Shown: positions 25,691-33,848 of the stretch, in pieces | How positions within the stretch are numbered: the stretch's first letter is position 1 | How the letters are laid out: the number at the start of each line of letters is the position of its first letter | Virus record (IMG/VR): IMGVR_UViG_3300005842_000020 | Coordinates: 1-43,520 of that record | Origin: a virus | Length of the DNA stretch: 43,520 nucleotides | Direction: 5' to 3' (one strand) | The notes under the pieces: generated by a model | The model's database searches: none | Told to the model about the DNA's origin: nothing | Seen by the model: only the letters and a program-made list of their open reading frames with translations | Position numbers and translations under genes: made by a program

Positions 25691-25845
25691 CCATGCCAGT
25701 CCCAACTGGAATGGTATTGAAGCTTTGACATGTGCACCCAGTTGAAGCCTTTTCTCTCCCAGCTTTCTTTTTTCCAGTCTGATTTATCCGGCTTCATCAA
25801 ATCGTCGAAATTGGCAATAATTTTATTTTGTTCTTCTATAGTCAT
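25687..25845 (-). CDS. N-terminal half of a split conserved phage protein
   Basis: 52 residues, starting MTIEEQNKIIANFDDLMKPD and ending YHSSWDWHG. The Y-H-S/T-S-W-D-W motif is one I associate with a conserved small phage protein that normally continues. Here a stop follows within three codons after the motif and the expected continuation lies in the -1 frame in the next gene. The start overlaps the stop of the upstream gene (25842-25845). Function unknown. Confidence 0.55.
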   Translation of the reverse strand: MTIEEQNKIIANFDDLMKPDKSDWKKESWERKGFNWVHMSKLQYHSSWDWHG

Positions 25846-26099
25846 TTCTTTACTTTTTTAAATCGTCCATTTGTATAATGATGTTTTCGGGCAGATGCAT
25901 AACTAAACGCGTAGTCAGACCTGCATCCACTGCCATCAGAGTATATTTTGCCAAAAGACCATATTTCTTTACCATTTTGTATTCTATTGAATTCAATCCA
26001 ATATTTTGTCGACCCGTCCATATATATCCACTCGTCCCCTACTGAATGAGTTCGTGATTTTGAGATAGGTTCTCTTTGGTGGTTGGAACAATTGCTCAT
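25842..26099 (-). CDS. Small aromatic-rich phage protein, unknown
   Basis: 85 residues, with two strands of the form DEWIYMDGSTKYWIEFNRIQ and GKEIWSFGKIYSD, and a basic tail (HHYTNGRFKKVKK). The pattern suggests a small beta domain with exposed aromatics. It overlaps both neighbours by 4 bases. I do not recognise a family. Confidence 0.55.
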   Translation of the reverse strand: MSNCSNHQREPISKSRTHSVGDEWIYMDGSTKYWIEFNRIQNGKEIWSFGKIYSDGSGCRSDYAFSYASARKHHYTNGRFKKVKK

Positions 26100-26338
26100 G
26101 GGTTAAGTTTTACTAAAAGGTTTTCTCTAATCATTTCTGATTCATCAATTTTCGATAAAGGAGCGAAATTTGATTTATACCAACACAAATCAGGATATTC
26201 AGCAAGCTCATACCATCCCCCGATTTCTGGGCCTTCGTCAGTTACTGTAACAATATCTCCAATTTGGATTTGAGCAACAGCTTTTTTTGCTAATTCAGAA
26301 TGCCCATACCCCTTTTTTGCAATACACATTACTTTCAT
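26096..26338 (-). CDS. Small conserved phage protein, SH3-like
   Basis: 80 residues (MKVMCIAKKGYG) with the strand pattern IQIGDIVTVTDEGPEIGGWY and YKSNFAPLSKIDE. I recognise this as a frequent small protein of Bacteroidota phages and conjugative islands, where a G-D-I-V/Y-T-V turn and a NFAPLS motif recur. It is probably a small barrel. Its role has not been described to my knowledge. Confidence 0.65.
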   Translation of the reverse strand: MKVMCIAKKGYGHSELAKKAVAQIQIGDIVTVTDEGPEIGGWYELAEYPDLCWYKSNFAPLSKIDESEMIRENLLVKLNP

Positions 26339-26385
26339 GTTTATACGTTTTTACTGGTTAATGCTTGTTCAGCAATATTAAGCAC

Positions 26386-26826
26386 CTAGTCGCTGTCTAT
26401 GGTTTGACATACTTTCACCAGCACCTTCCTGTATTTTTCGTTCTCCCCGGTTAGTCTGGTTATTTCACTACTGAAATGATCTATGATGGTCAAGTCGTTC
26501 TGCACTTCCGCTTTTAGTTTTTCGTTCTGTTCCCGGAGGGTGGTTAGTTCTTGCAGGAGGGATGCAAAATCCTCTCCCGGCTTAACTTCTTTCTTTTTGC
26601 TGCCATCTATTTCATAAATGGTGTCGTCGCCTTCATCTTCACCAACGTCTTTCCAGCAATCTTTACAATAATGCCTTTCGCCATCACAAAGCCAATCTTC
26701 ATCATTATTTATTTCGTTGTTTAAATCCATTGGCGTGGGGAATCCTGCACTTCCCGATTGTTCGTCAAACCAGTAAACGCCACAATTATCACAGGCGCAG
26801 AAAAAAGAAATGTCTTGCTTTATCAT
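26386..26826 (-). CDS. Zinc-finger-like and coiled-coil protein
   Basis: 146 residues. The N-terminal part has CACDNC and a later CDGERHYCKDC (about 47-57), which together can form a treble-clef-like zinc site. The second half is a coiled coil (LLQELTTLREQNEKLKAEVQ). The coiled coil probably makes it a dimer. In the small-gene train it overlaps the upstream gene by 4 bases. Function unknown; a DNA- or protein-binding accessory is plausible. Confidence 0.6.
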   Translation of the reverse strand: MIKQDISFFCACDNCGVYWFDEQSGSAGFPTPMDLNNEINNDEDWLCDGERHYCKDCWKDVGEDEGDDTIYEIDGSKKKEVKPGEDFASLLQELTTLREQNEKLKAEVQNDLTIIDHFSSEITRLTGENEKYRKVLVKVCQTIDSD

Positions 26827-27089
26827 AGTTGTTTAGTTTGAGAAGGTGGAAATTTAGGATGATAGTTAAGCCCCGATGCTTCTAAGGCTCTCCATAAAGC
26901 AGATACTGCCATTTTTACTTCGTGTGGTGCATTGCCGCCTGACATTGAAATCCGGCAATCAATCCGGACGGGAAGCGCACCGGGCCTTTTATCATATTCC
27001 ATTAGGTCAATATAATAATCCCCATTGCCGCCGTGTTCCATCCAAAAATGAACATTGCGTATATCTTCATCATCTGTTTTGATTGCCAT
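26823..27089 (-). CDS. Small phage protein, unknown
   Basis: 88 residues, alpha/beta, with a C-terminal helix (PHEVKMAVSALWRALEASGL) and a short N-terminal beta region (DYYIDLMEYDKRPGALPVRI). No motif can be named. It overlaps the following gene by 4 bases. Confidence 0.55.
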   Translation of the reverse strand: MAIKTDDEDIRNVHFWMEHGGNGDYYIDLMEYDKRPGALPVRIDCRISMSGGNAPHEVKMAVSALWRALEASGLNYHPKFPPSQTKQL

Positions 27090-27120
27090 ATCTCTTTTAT
27101 TTATTGGTTTGGGGGATCGG

Positions 27121-27312
27121 TTAAGAAAATTGCTCCATCAATTCTTTGTTAAGTGTAAATGTGCCGGTAATGATATAACTATCTGGGTCAATTCTAATAT
27201 CGCTGGCACAGGTATAAACCTTTCCATCCTTCATCCAGATTATGATACCATGATACATTCCGGCGGTTATGCGTTCAATTTCTTCGGTATTTAAAACTTT
27301 TATCTTTTTCAT
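27121..27312 (-). CDS. Small phage protein, unknown
   Basis: 63 residues, mostly beta (MYHGIIIWMKDGKVYTCAS, then RIDPDSYIITGTFTLNKE). It could be a small barrel. The spacing to neighbours (31 and 34 bases) is loose compared with the rest of this block. No recognised family. Confidence 0.5.
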   Translation of the reverse strand: MKKIKVLNTEEIERITAGMYHGIIIWMKDGKVYTCASDIRIDPDSYIITGTFTLNKELMEQFS

Positions 27313-27346
27313 ATCTATTTTACTTTACTTGGGTGAGGGGGTAATG

Positions 27347-27610
27347 TTAAAGATTTTCGGTTAAATAGTTAAATATAAATTCATCCATTTGTGCGGCATC
27401 TACTGTTTTTAATTCGAGATTAAATTCAATATTAATTTTGTTAACAATATTTGTAGACACTTCTTTTAACTCATCTTTTGAATGAGCGTGTAATAACCCC
27501 GATTCACATCCCAATAAGAACATATTTTTTGGGTTTTTCTGATGTTTTTCTATTGAAGGAATGTAGGTATCAAATATTTTTTTTGCCGTTTCACGAAAGT
27601 TATTTTTCAT
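27347..27610 (-). CDS. Small helical phage protein, unknown
   Basis: 87 residues, all-helical (FRETAKKIFDTYIPSIEKHQ at the N-terminus, KTVDAAQMDEFIFNYLTENL at the end). It lies 3 bases from the stop-start boundary of the DUF551 gene upstream. No motif can be named. Confidence 0.5.
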   Translation of the reverse strand: MKNNFRETAKKIFDTYIPSIEKHQKNPKNMFLLGCESGLLHAHSKDELKEVSTNIVNKINIEFNLELKTVDAAQMDEFIFNYLTENL

Positions 27611-27613
27611 CTT

Positions 27614-28327
27614 TTATTTTTTAATTGTTAATGGATTAACGGGTAACGGCATCCAATGCGTAGGTTCAATATAGCCCAAGTCCCCCCACAGAACACCATC
27701 TTCCCACCAATGCTGATCTTTTGAAACCCAACAATAACCTGCGCCCTCATCTTCTCCCACATATTCCCATGCAGCCACAGGAAAAGAATCGTAATCAGGA
27801 TGTCCGATTACTATATGCGTTCCATCCTTCGGCGCTGTTGAAATATCCTGCCATCCCTGCTGTTGCGGTAGATTCAGTGAAGTAAGGTATTGCTGCTTAT
27901 TGGGGTATTGATATACACCGTTTCTGGTGCCGTAAGGATATTTGTCTTGTTCTTCTATGTGATTTATTGCGCTATCCCAACTTTTCTCCGCTATCTCCCG
28001 CCCAAATTGGAGGGCGTAGGCTTTTGCGAAATCAATAAGGCTTTCTTTGTGGAAAATATATTCCCCATCTGTATTATCAATGCAGTGTTTGTCTGCAATT
28101 TTTAAAACATACTCAGCTAAATGTTCTTGTAGCCAATATTTAGCTATTATTTTAACGGAATCATCTTCTTCCTCTTCAACTGGGTTTCCGGCTACTTGGA
28201 GGGCGTACTTCGCACATTCCGAAAAAACTAATTCCCAGGTTTCTTTTGAAACTTCAGGTGTATCACAACCTAATAAGGCATGGCTGATGATTGCGCGGAA
28301 CTCGTCTTTTATTTCTTCTGTTTGCAT
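27614..28327 (-). CDS. DUF551-containing phage protein
   Basis: 237 residues in two parts. The first 150 are helical and acidic (residues 1-60 begin MQTEEIKDEFRAIISHALLG). The C-terminal part is a DUF551 module: GWQDISTAPKDGTHIVIGHP, a WEYVG...WW segment and PTHWMPLPVNP. DUF551 is common in phages and its activity is unknown. The helical part resembles the whole of the 74-residue protein at 28500-28724, which starts with the same MQTE and has a similar A-x-x-WD-A pattern; possibly paralogues of one modular family. Confidence 0.8.
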   Translation of the reverse strand: MQTEEIKDEFRAIISHALLGCDTPEVSKETWELVFSECAKYALQVAGNPVEEEEDDSVKIIAKYWLQEHLAEYVLKIADKHCIDNTDGEYIFHKESLIDFAKAYALQFGREIAEKSWDSAINHIEEQDKYPYGTRNGVYQYPNKQQYLTSLNLPQQQGWQDISTAPKDGTHIVIGHPDYDSFPVAAWEYVGEDEGAGYCWVSKDQHWWEDGVLWGDLGYIEPTHWMPLPVNPLTIKK

Positions 28328-28329
28328 AT

Positions 28330-28503
28330 TTATAAATGGTTTTTTCTATCTATTAATAACATTATCCCGCTGGCAACTGAGTACATGATGGTAGTTACGC
28401 CTAATGACCAAATGATTAAATTTTCGGACGGCTTCAAGTCCCCAAATGTGTAAAGAGCGTAGACACTCCATCCTGTTAATAATACAAAAGCTATGTATTT
28501 CAT
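28330..28503 (-). CDS. 57-residue two-helix membrane protein
   Basis: Sequence begins MKYIAFVLLTGWSVYALYTF; two membrane helices (about 3-21 and 29-50) flank a short polar turn, with a basic C-terminus (DRKNHL). Start overlaps the stop of the upstream gene (28500-28503), and the stop is 2 bases from the next start, so it is clearly part of the operon. Candidate holin or membrane modulator; nothing more can be said. Confidence 0.6.
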   Translation of the reverse strand: MKYIAFVLLTGWSVYALYTFGDLKPSENLIIWSLGVTTIMYSVASGIMLLIDRKNHL

Positions 28504-28724
28504 GTGCTTGATTTTATGCTATTTAGATAAGTTTCCTTATCCGGAGTAGTTAGGGATTGTATATAGTGTTTTCTGCTTGCGTCCCATGCTTCACCGGCTG
28601 CTTGGAGGGCGCGGATTTCACCCCATTCGCTCATTGCTGCGAGGATTTCCTTTTCATGTCGAATTGGTAAAAACGGCCTTAATTCGTGCAAGTGCTTTTT
28701 TAGTATGTCGTCTTCTGTTTGCAT
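28500..28724 (-). CDS. Small helical phage protein, DUF551-associated type
   Basis: 74 residues (MQTEDDILKKHLHELRPFLP). The segment IRALQAAGEAWDASRKHYIQ followed by TYLNSI resembles the N-terminal part of the DUF551 protein next door, lacking its C-terminal module. It may be a truncated or single-module relative. Overlaps the following gene by 4 bases. Confidence 0.55.
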   Translation of the reverse strand: MQTEDDILKKHLHELRPFLPIRHEKEILAAMSEWGEIRALQAAGEAWDASRKHYIQSLTTPDKETYLNSIKSST

Positions 28725-28763
28725 GGTTTATTTAATTAAAATGATTCGTGTTTCCCCTCTCCC

Positions 28764-29045
28764 TTAGTTTGTAGCGTTTTGAAATTCTACAAAAGTATCG
28801 GGCCGCCAATGGCCGGTAATATGATTAATTTGGAATGATGATATTTTTGGTTTTATATAAATGTCAGGGCGCGCATGAGAATAATAACCTGAATTATATA
28901 TAACGTCAGATATATAAGCCTTTTCTCCTTTTTTATACATGATATAGCCGGTAACAGAAATTATATCTGAATTGAAGGTTACTTCCCTTTCAATAAATTC
29001 AAAAAAATCTTCTTTTTCTTCACTAGCTTTTAGTAGTAATATCAT
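28764..29045 (-). CDS. Small beta-rich phage protein, unknown
   Basis: 93 residues, beta-rich (FIEREVTFNSDIISVTGYIM, KAYISDVIYNSGYYSHARPD). The terminal segment ends in a TGHWRPDTFVEFQNATN-type strand pair. It starts 6 bases from the end of the upstream gene. No family is recognised. Confidence 0.5.
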   Translation of the reverse strand: MILLLKASEEKEDFFEFIEREVTFNSDIISVTGYIMYKKGEKAYISDVIYNSGYYSHARPDIYIKPKISSFQINHITGHWRPDTFVEFQNATN

Positions 29046-29050
29046 TTTTT

Positions 29051-29350
29051 TTAATTTTCAATAACTGTTACTAAATATGTAAATTGCCACCAGCGCCTGC
29101 CGCTTATCTTTCCGTTTAAATTATGTTCACCAGTCCAAATACTGCCCTTGTAAAGACCTGTATTAGTCTCAACAACGCCCTCAACTTTACACAGGTATTT
29201 TCTTTTCCCCTTTTCAAAATATCCAACATACCCCGCCTGATAAATGCAAACACCCGGCTTATTACTTGCTGCCAAATAGCGCCTCATCCTTTGCATCCGC
29301 TTGCTTTGACTGTAAAATCTGTCGCCCGGCTTTAATAACTTACTGGCCAT
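29051..29350 (-). CDS. Small basic phage protein, unknown
   Basis: 99 residues, basic N-terminus (SKLLKPGDRFYSQSKRMQRM) followed by a beta region (CIYQAGYVGYFEKGKRKYLC). It overlaps the upstream gene by 11 bases. The charge suggests nucleic acid contact, but no domain can be named. Confidence 0.5.
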   Translation of the reverse strand: MASKLLKPGDRFYSQSKRMQRMRRYLAASNKPGVCIYQAGYVGYFEKGKRKYLCKVEGVVETNTGLYKGSIWTGEHNLNGKISGRRWWQFTYLVTVIEN

Positions 29351-29528
29351 AAATTTTTCTTTTTAACTCATCCCTCTCCCTGCGCTCCCGCAGTTCATTT
29401 ACTTTTCTAACCGTCTCCGGGTCGTAATTTCTGTTCACCCTTAATACCTCTATAAAGTCTTTTATCTCAGCTTCTTTATTTATGGCAAGGAGATCGTTGA
29501 GGAGGAGTTGTTTTTCGTAGGTGGTCAT
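29340..29528 (-). CDS. Small helical protein, unknown
   Basis: 62 residues, helical and charged (MTTYEKQLLLNDLLAINKEA, ending RRERDELKRKIYGQ). Overlaps the ASCH-type gene upstream by 4 bases. No family is recognised. Confidence 0.5.
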   Translation of the reverse strand: MTTYEKQLLLNDLLAINKEAEIKDFIEVLRVNRNYDPETVRKVNELRERRERDELKRKIYGQ

Positions 29529-30226
29529 GGTTTTTCGGTTCTTTCAAATTCGATCCGCCAGGTCCATGGATTACTATTCCAGCTTTCAATACCATTAATT
29601 TCGCACCACAGCTCAAACCAATGAGCACGCAACAACGCCGATTTTAACTGATCTTCAGATAGTCTTTGCCAGCCATCAGGCATAAATGAAAGTGCTGAAT
29701 TTTCTTGCAGTTTAAATATCGGAGCTGCCATATTATTTTCTTTCGGAGAAACTCCATACCGAACACCCTCGCTCAAAATATCTTCGGTACTTATATCCTG
29801 CAGCCGTTCTACCCGGATTGATTTTATTTTTAGCCAAATGCGGCAGGCTGCGTAGGGCATGTGAATGGATGGTTTAAATTTATCATGGCCCTTTATTGGA
29901 TTGTGTATATCAGCTTTGTATGAATATTGGCTACCTGTTAGCTGACCAGTGCCGCTGCAAATACGTATTACTGGTTGAAAACTCTCACGAATCCAAAGGA
30001 TATCTCCAACACGCCCATAACGACATTTAAATTCCATACTCTGACCATCTATTGTAGACCCATTCCAGCCCTTTAAAGTGCTTTGTAATGATCGGGGGGC
30101 ATCTGTATCATTCCAAAGCCCATCATCATCTGGCTGTGGTTTTATAATCCGCCTGGTCATTTTCTTGCGCCCTTCAAGAATTGCTTGCACCATCGGGCTC
30201 GAAAAAAGGATCGGTATCAATTTCAT
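29525..30226 (-). CDS. ASCH-domain phage protein
   Basis: 233 residues with the sequence features of the ASCH-type phage family: PILFSSPMVQAILEGRKKMT followed by RR at the N-terminus, GRVGDILWIRESF, a KPSIHMPYAACRIWLKI core, RVERLQDISTEDILSEGVRY, and a C-terminal WNSNPWTWRIEFER. ASCH domains belong to the PUA-like fold and are thought to bind RNA or modified nucleic acid. Length is normal for the family. It sits at the border between replication genes and the small-gene train. Confidence 0.85.
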   Translation of the reverse strand: MKLIPILFSSPMVQAILEGRKKMTRRIIKPQPDDDGLWNDTDAPRSLQSTLKGWNGSTIDGQSMEFKCRYGRVGDILWIRESFQPVIRICSGTGQLTGSQYSYKADIHNPIKGHDKFKPSIHMPYAACRIWLKIKSIRVERLQDISTEDILSEGVRYGVSPKENNMAAPIFKLQENSALSFMPDGWQRLSEDQLKSALLRAHWFELWCEINGIESWNSNPWTWRIEFERTEKP

Positions 30227-30232
30227 AATGCT

Positions 30233-30643
30233 TTAAGTTTTGTGAATTATAATGCCGTGAACCTTTTTCATCAGTTTTTCCTTTTTTTTGAAAATCTTGG
30301 TTTCATGGCCTTTTACATCTTCCACCATTTGCTTACCTGTTTCCATGTCGATATAAGTAAAATCAGCCTTGTAAATAAGCGAATGCGTTCCACCGTTGTT
30401 TAGCTCAAACTCTGTCTGCCGTGCCAAAAAACCTATCTTTCCGGCCTTCAGGAGGAGTTTTAGCTCCTTATATCTTTTTAATTCTCTTTTACTATCAAAT
30501 GGCCGCCCTTCATCGTCTACCACTTTCTCATTTCCGTACTTGCTTTTTTTATCTTCCTGGCGAGCAGGTTCACTAAAAAGATGCGGATTTAAACGGGCGC
30601 AGGCGCTATTCCGCAGATCGTCTATTTTTATGGGCGCTTTCAT
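30233..30643 (-). CDS. DUF1064 protein (predicted nuclease fold)
   Basis: 136 residues. The blocks KYGNEKVVDDEGRPFDSKRE, LARQTEFELNN, YKADFTYIDMETGKQMVEDV and KGHETKIFKKKEKLM are those of DUF1064, a family with a PD-(D/E)xK-like fold seen in phage replication regions and suspected to process Holliday junctions. The candidate active site is in the K-A-D-F and V-E-D-V-K segments. Start overlaps the DnaA-C-like gene upstream by 4 bases. The activity is unproven. Confidence 0.85.
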   Translation of the reverse strand: MKAPIKIDDLRNSACARLNPHLFSEPARQEDKKSKYGNEKVVDDEGRPFDSKRELKRYKELKLLLKAGKIGFLARQTEFELNNGGTHSLIYKADFTYIDMETGKQMVEDVKGHETKIFKKKEKLMKKVHGIIIHKT

Positions 30644-30954
30644 TGTGCTATTGCTTTTTCGATGGCCATTACATCCCGTTTTACTATCACATCTTCCCGT
30701 ATAAACTGCGTTATCGTGCTGACCGCATAACTTACCCCCGACCTTTCCCGGTCAAATATTTCAGCAATCTTTTTCTGCGTTAACCGGGTGTTCATTGTTA
30801 GCATATACATACACAGTTGCCGGGCATAAGCGATGTCTTTTTCTCCTCTTGTTTTGATATTCAATTGCTCAAACGATATATTCAAATGTTTGCACACCGC
30901 TTGTGTTACTTGTGTTACCTGTGTTTCCGTGTAGTTCAGTTGTTGTAGTGTCAT
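30640..30954 (-). CDS. DnaA C-terminal-domain-like DNA-binding protein
   Basis: I choose the start at 30954 (MTLQQLNYTETQVTQVTQAV), 104 residues, leaving 2 bases after the primase-helicase stop; the ATG at 31014 would overlap that gene. Residues about 45-90 (DIAYARQLCMYMLTMNTRLT then QKKIAEIFDRERSGVSYAVS) match the DnaA domain IV helix-turn-helix signature, where a basic residue and S/T contact the DnaA box. No AAA+ domain is present, so the protein could mark the phage origin or compete with host DnaA. It is adjacent to the helicase gene, which fits. Confidence 0.8.
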   Translation of the reverse strand: MTLQQLNYTETQVTQVTQAVCKHLNISFEQLNIKTRGEKDIAYARQLCMYMLTMNTRLTQKKIAEIFDRERSGVSYAVSTITQFIREDVIVKRDVMAIEKAIAQ

Positions 30955-30956
30955 GG

Positions 30957-32708
30957 TTAAAATGGTTGATCGTCGTTTGAAAATAATTCCGGTTCTGGCG
31001 GCAGTTGTTTCCAATTGCCGGCAGGCAGTTCGTTTTTCTTTACCGGTTCAGATGTTTGTTGTAGAATGTATTGTCGGGTAAGCGTGTCAAAATTGTACGT
31101 GCTGAAACCTGTTTTACCCAGCCAGCTTTGTTTTACCTTCTGCACATAAACATCTACCACATTGGTTGAATAATCCCGGTATACCGTAATGCCGTTGTGC
31201 GCCTTGTTGAAAAAATGGGCTGAACCTGAAATTGAATAAAGCGTCGGCACCTCATACTTTCCGCTCTTATCCTTGTACATTTTTGTTGTATGGGCCAGTA
31301 AGAATACATGCACCTGGCAGCGTTTGGCGAATTTTATGATTTTTGAAAGGGTTAGGCTCACATACTCCGTTTCGGAAAGGAAACCGGACCTGCTATGGTC
31401 TATCCAGTTCCATGGATTCAAATAAAATCCCTTAATGCCTTTTTTTCGTACCAGCTCCTCACCTTTTGCAATCAAACTTTCTACGTCCGTTTCAATATCA
31501 TCCGGGTTGATGAAGAAAAAATATTTATCAATCAGGTCTACCGATGATTCGTATTCTTCACGTGAAATTCTTTTGGTTTTATCTGTGCGCACATCAAAAC
31601 ATTTTCCGGTTAATTTTTCTGCAATCTTTGTAACCGTTTCTTCCGGCGTTTCTTCAAACCCACAAATACCCCAGGTCCAGCCCTGATTTTTACTGAGTGA
31701 CGCCATGATAAAATTTAAGAACTCATCCTTACCATGCCCAGGAATACCGGTAACAATAGTGAGCTGGCCAGGCACGAAAGTCAGCATGTGATCAAAACCG
31801 TCTATCCCGGCGGCTGCCCCTTTCGGATACCCTTTTAAATACCAATCGGTAACCGTGGTATACATTTCAGCCATGGACTTAATACCTTCAATGGGTAGTT
31901 CCGCTGCGTTGTTTATCGCGGTCTTTACGTGTACCGCTCCGTATTTAACCAGCACTTCGTTTAAGTCTTTACAGCCTTCAGGATATTCAACGGTAAAGCA
32001 TTTATCCTTACCCAGGCGCCTGATTAATTCCGCGCGAAGCGATTCGCCGGCCTCATCACCATCAACCGCTAAAACGATTCTTTCCTTGCTCTCAAAATAC
32101 TTCCAGCAGTTATCCAGGTATTCCAATTTTTGGCTCCCCCTGCTGGCGCCGTTTGGCACAGAAACTACATTGAAAATCCCAGCTTCGTGAACAGACAGGC
32201 AATCAATTTCCCCTTCCACTATCACACATTCTTTTTCGTCCTTGATGGCATCCAGATTGTAAAAAATCAACTCTGCATCCTTAGCCATTTTGAAGCTCTT
32301 TTTCGGGCCCCTGAATTTGATGTTGATCAGTTCGCCATCCCGTAGGTAGTTAAAGCAAATGGTGGTCACTTCACGTTCATATTGGGGCATCCATTCCTTT
32401 GCCTCGGTAATCCCAAATCTTAGCAGCGTGTTGTTGCTGATTTTCCTTTCATTCTCAAACCAATCAATCGTTTTGGCGCTCATCTTTTCCAGCCTGGCCG
32501 GTGGCTTTACAAATTCTTTTTTTGGAATGTAATCAACCGCCGTGCCTCTGAAGTCGCAATTATGGCAATTAAACAATCCTTCCTTCAAATCAACTGATAA
32601 GCAGGGGTCTTTTTTATGCTTCCTGCCTGCGCTGCATTTTGGGCAGGTGGTTTTTCCACCCCTGACTTTTGACACATCGATGCCGTGCTTTTCCCAATTG
32701 AAATTCAT
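30957..32708 (-). CDS. Bifunctional DNA primase-helicase (T7 gp4/TWINKLE type)
   Basis: 583 residues. A zinc-ribbon primase start (C22-x2-C25, C48-x2-C51), a Toprim domain (VIVEGEIDCLSVHEAG at 162-177 with catalytic Glu166; DGDEAGE 216-222) and a DnaB-like helicase with Walker A GIPGHGKDEF (321-330, Lys327) and an H-motif VFLLAHTTK. It unwinds DNA and makes primers at the phage fork. The C-terminal 40 residues are Pro/Glu-rich. It overlaps the DUF1376 gene by 4 bases. No phage DNA polymerase gene is visible, so the host polymerase is probably used. Confidence 0.92.
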   Translation of the reverse strand: MNFNWEKHGIDVSKVRGGKTTCPKCSAGRKHKKDPCLSVDLKEGLFNCHNCDFRGTAVDYIPKKEFVKPPARLEKMSAKTIDWFENERKISNNTLLRFGITEAKEWMPQYEREVTTICFNYLRDGELINIKFRGPKKSFKMAKDAELIFYNLDAIKDEKECVIVEGEIDCLSVHEAGIFNVVSVPNGASRGSQKLEYLDNCWKYFESKERIVLAVDGDEAGESLRAELIRRLGKDKCFTVEYPEGCKDLNEVLVKYGAVHVKTAINNAAELPIEGIKSMAEMYTTVTDWYLKGYPKGAAAGIDGFDHMLTFVPGQLTIVTGIPGHGKDEFLNFIMASLSKNQGWTWGICGFEETPEETVTKIAEKLTGKCFDVRTDKTKRISREEYESSVDLIDKYFFFINPDDIETDVESLIAKGEELVRKKGIKGFYLNPWNWIDHSRSGFLSETEYVSLTLSKIIKFAKRCQVHVFLLAHTTKMYKDKSGKYEVPTLYSISGSAHFFNKAHNGITVYRDYSTNVVDVYVQKVKQSWLGKTGFSTYNFDTLTRQYILQQTSEPVKKNELPAGNWKQLPPEPELFSNDDQPF

Positions 32709-33463
32709 CTTGCTTTCTCCATTTTTCTGATTATCAATTCCTGTTCAGTTAAGCCGCCATCCGATTCGTTATTATTTTTTTTCCATGCGCTGACATATCC
32801 TGAAACCATTGGGACAAAATTCACAATCGGACTGTTGTTCCTGTACCATCCTGTTGCCTGGTTGGATTCATAGAATTTTTTTGCCATTTCTTCAGTACCA
32901 CCATGCTGAATGAAAACTCTGTGAACATCTTCAAACTTTGGAATTTTAGGTTGCCTGAATAGATTTGAACCTTTCAAATTTTCGTGTGCGTGTATACTCT
33001 CTTCCGTAGATGAAGAAGAAGACTGCAAATGCAATGTTCGTGTTTGGTTGGAACCATTTGGCAACCGGCCGGTTGGGGTTTGGTTCGAACCATTTGCGAA
33101 GGTTGGTTCAAGGTTGGTTCCCTTTTGGTTCCTCCTTGCTTCGCCAGATTTGTAACCGGCCTCGGCAGATTTTTCTTTCCAATCCTTTTGCTTTTTTCTC
33201 TCTACCTCCTGCCTTTCATTAATAAGCCTGGTAGGATCATTAGGATGTGGAATAAATAAATGAACAATAGCGAGGGCAATTTTTTTAGTGCATTTTTTCC
33301 CAATAACAACGGCAAGTTTTTCAGGGTCGGCAGGGATAGAACCCTGCAACCAACAGGAATCCAGCGCCCTCCTAAACGCTCCTTCTTCGATTAATGATAG
33401 TAGCGCAACCCTTTCGCTTGTCATAATATCTTTAGGGTACCATTGGTATGCGGGGCTTTTCAT
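32705..33463 (-). CDS. DUF1376 replication-associated protein
   Basis: 252 residues. The N-terminal 110 residues match DUF1376: PAYQWYPKDIMTSERVALLS, EEGAFRRALDSCWLQGSIPA, then a basic helix (RQEVERKKQKDWKEKSAEAG). The middle is Asn/Gln/Ser/Thr-rich and probably disordered. The last 90 residues (EDVHRVFIQHGGTEEMAKKF and GWYRNNSPIVNFVP) form a second helical domain like those of phage replication initiators and helicase loaders. It lies beside the primase-helicase, so helping to load it or to recognise the origin is likely. Confidence 0.85.
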   Translation of the reverse strand: MKSPAYQWYPKDIMTSERVALLSLIEEGAFRRALDSCWLQGSIPADPEKLAVVIGKKCTKKIALAIVHLFIPHPNDPTRLINERQEVERKKQKDWKEKSAEAGYKSGEARRNQKGTNLEPTFANGSNQTPTGRLPNGSNQTRTLHLQSSSSSTEESIHAHENLKGSNLFRQPKIPKFEDVHRVFIQHGGTEEMAKKFYESNQATGWYRNNSPIVNFVPMVSGYVSAWKKNNNESDGGLTEQELIIRKMEKAR

Positions 33464-33467
33464 TGGT

Positions 33468-33842
33468 TTAGCTGTTAATATATTGGCGAATATTTTTTAG
33501 TAATTGTTCCCTGAATTTTATGTGGGTAGATAACATGGTCGACAGGGCAAGCAGGTCGTTTGCCAGAAACCCATTTGACAGCAATGATTTGAGTAAATAT
33601 TGCTCATGTTTAAACCGGACGGTTTCAACCTCATGGCAATCTCTGCAAATAGTTATCAGCATGTTGTCCGGGTATTCCCATGGCTCTTTTCCCGTCCAAT
33701 ATTCTATGTGATGAATTTCAAGCTGTAAAACCTTATTACTACAGCATTGGCAGGTCCAGTTATCCCGGTTAAAAACCTCCAGGCGTCTGCGTTGCCACCT
33801 GGGATCGGTTAGTTTTTCGCTGTATGATATTTTATTCTTCAT
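33468..33842 (-). CDS. HNH endonuclease
   Basis: 124 residues. HNH core: WTCQCCSNKVLQLEIHHIEY (CxxC, H-H), then MLITICRDCHEVETV (CxxC-H). The N-terminal RWQRRRLEVFNRDNW fits the common family of standalone phage HNH nucleases. The C-terminal part is helical. It stands between the nucleoside-deoxyribosyltransferase-like gene and the DUF1376 gene and could be mobile. Confidence 0.85.
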   Translation of the reverse strand: MKNKISYSEKLTDPRWQRRRLEVFNRDNWTCQCCSNKVLQLEIHHIEYWTGKEPWEYPDNMLITICRDCHEVETVRFKHEQYLLKSLLSNGFLANDLLALSTMLSTHIKFREQLLKNIRQYINS

Positions 33843-33848
33843 GATTTT

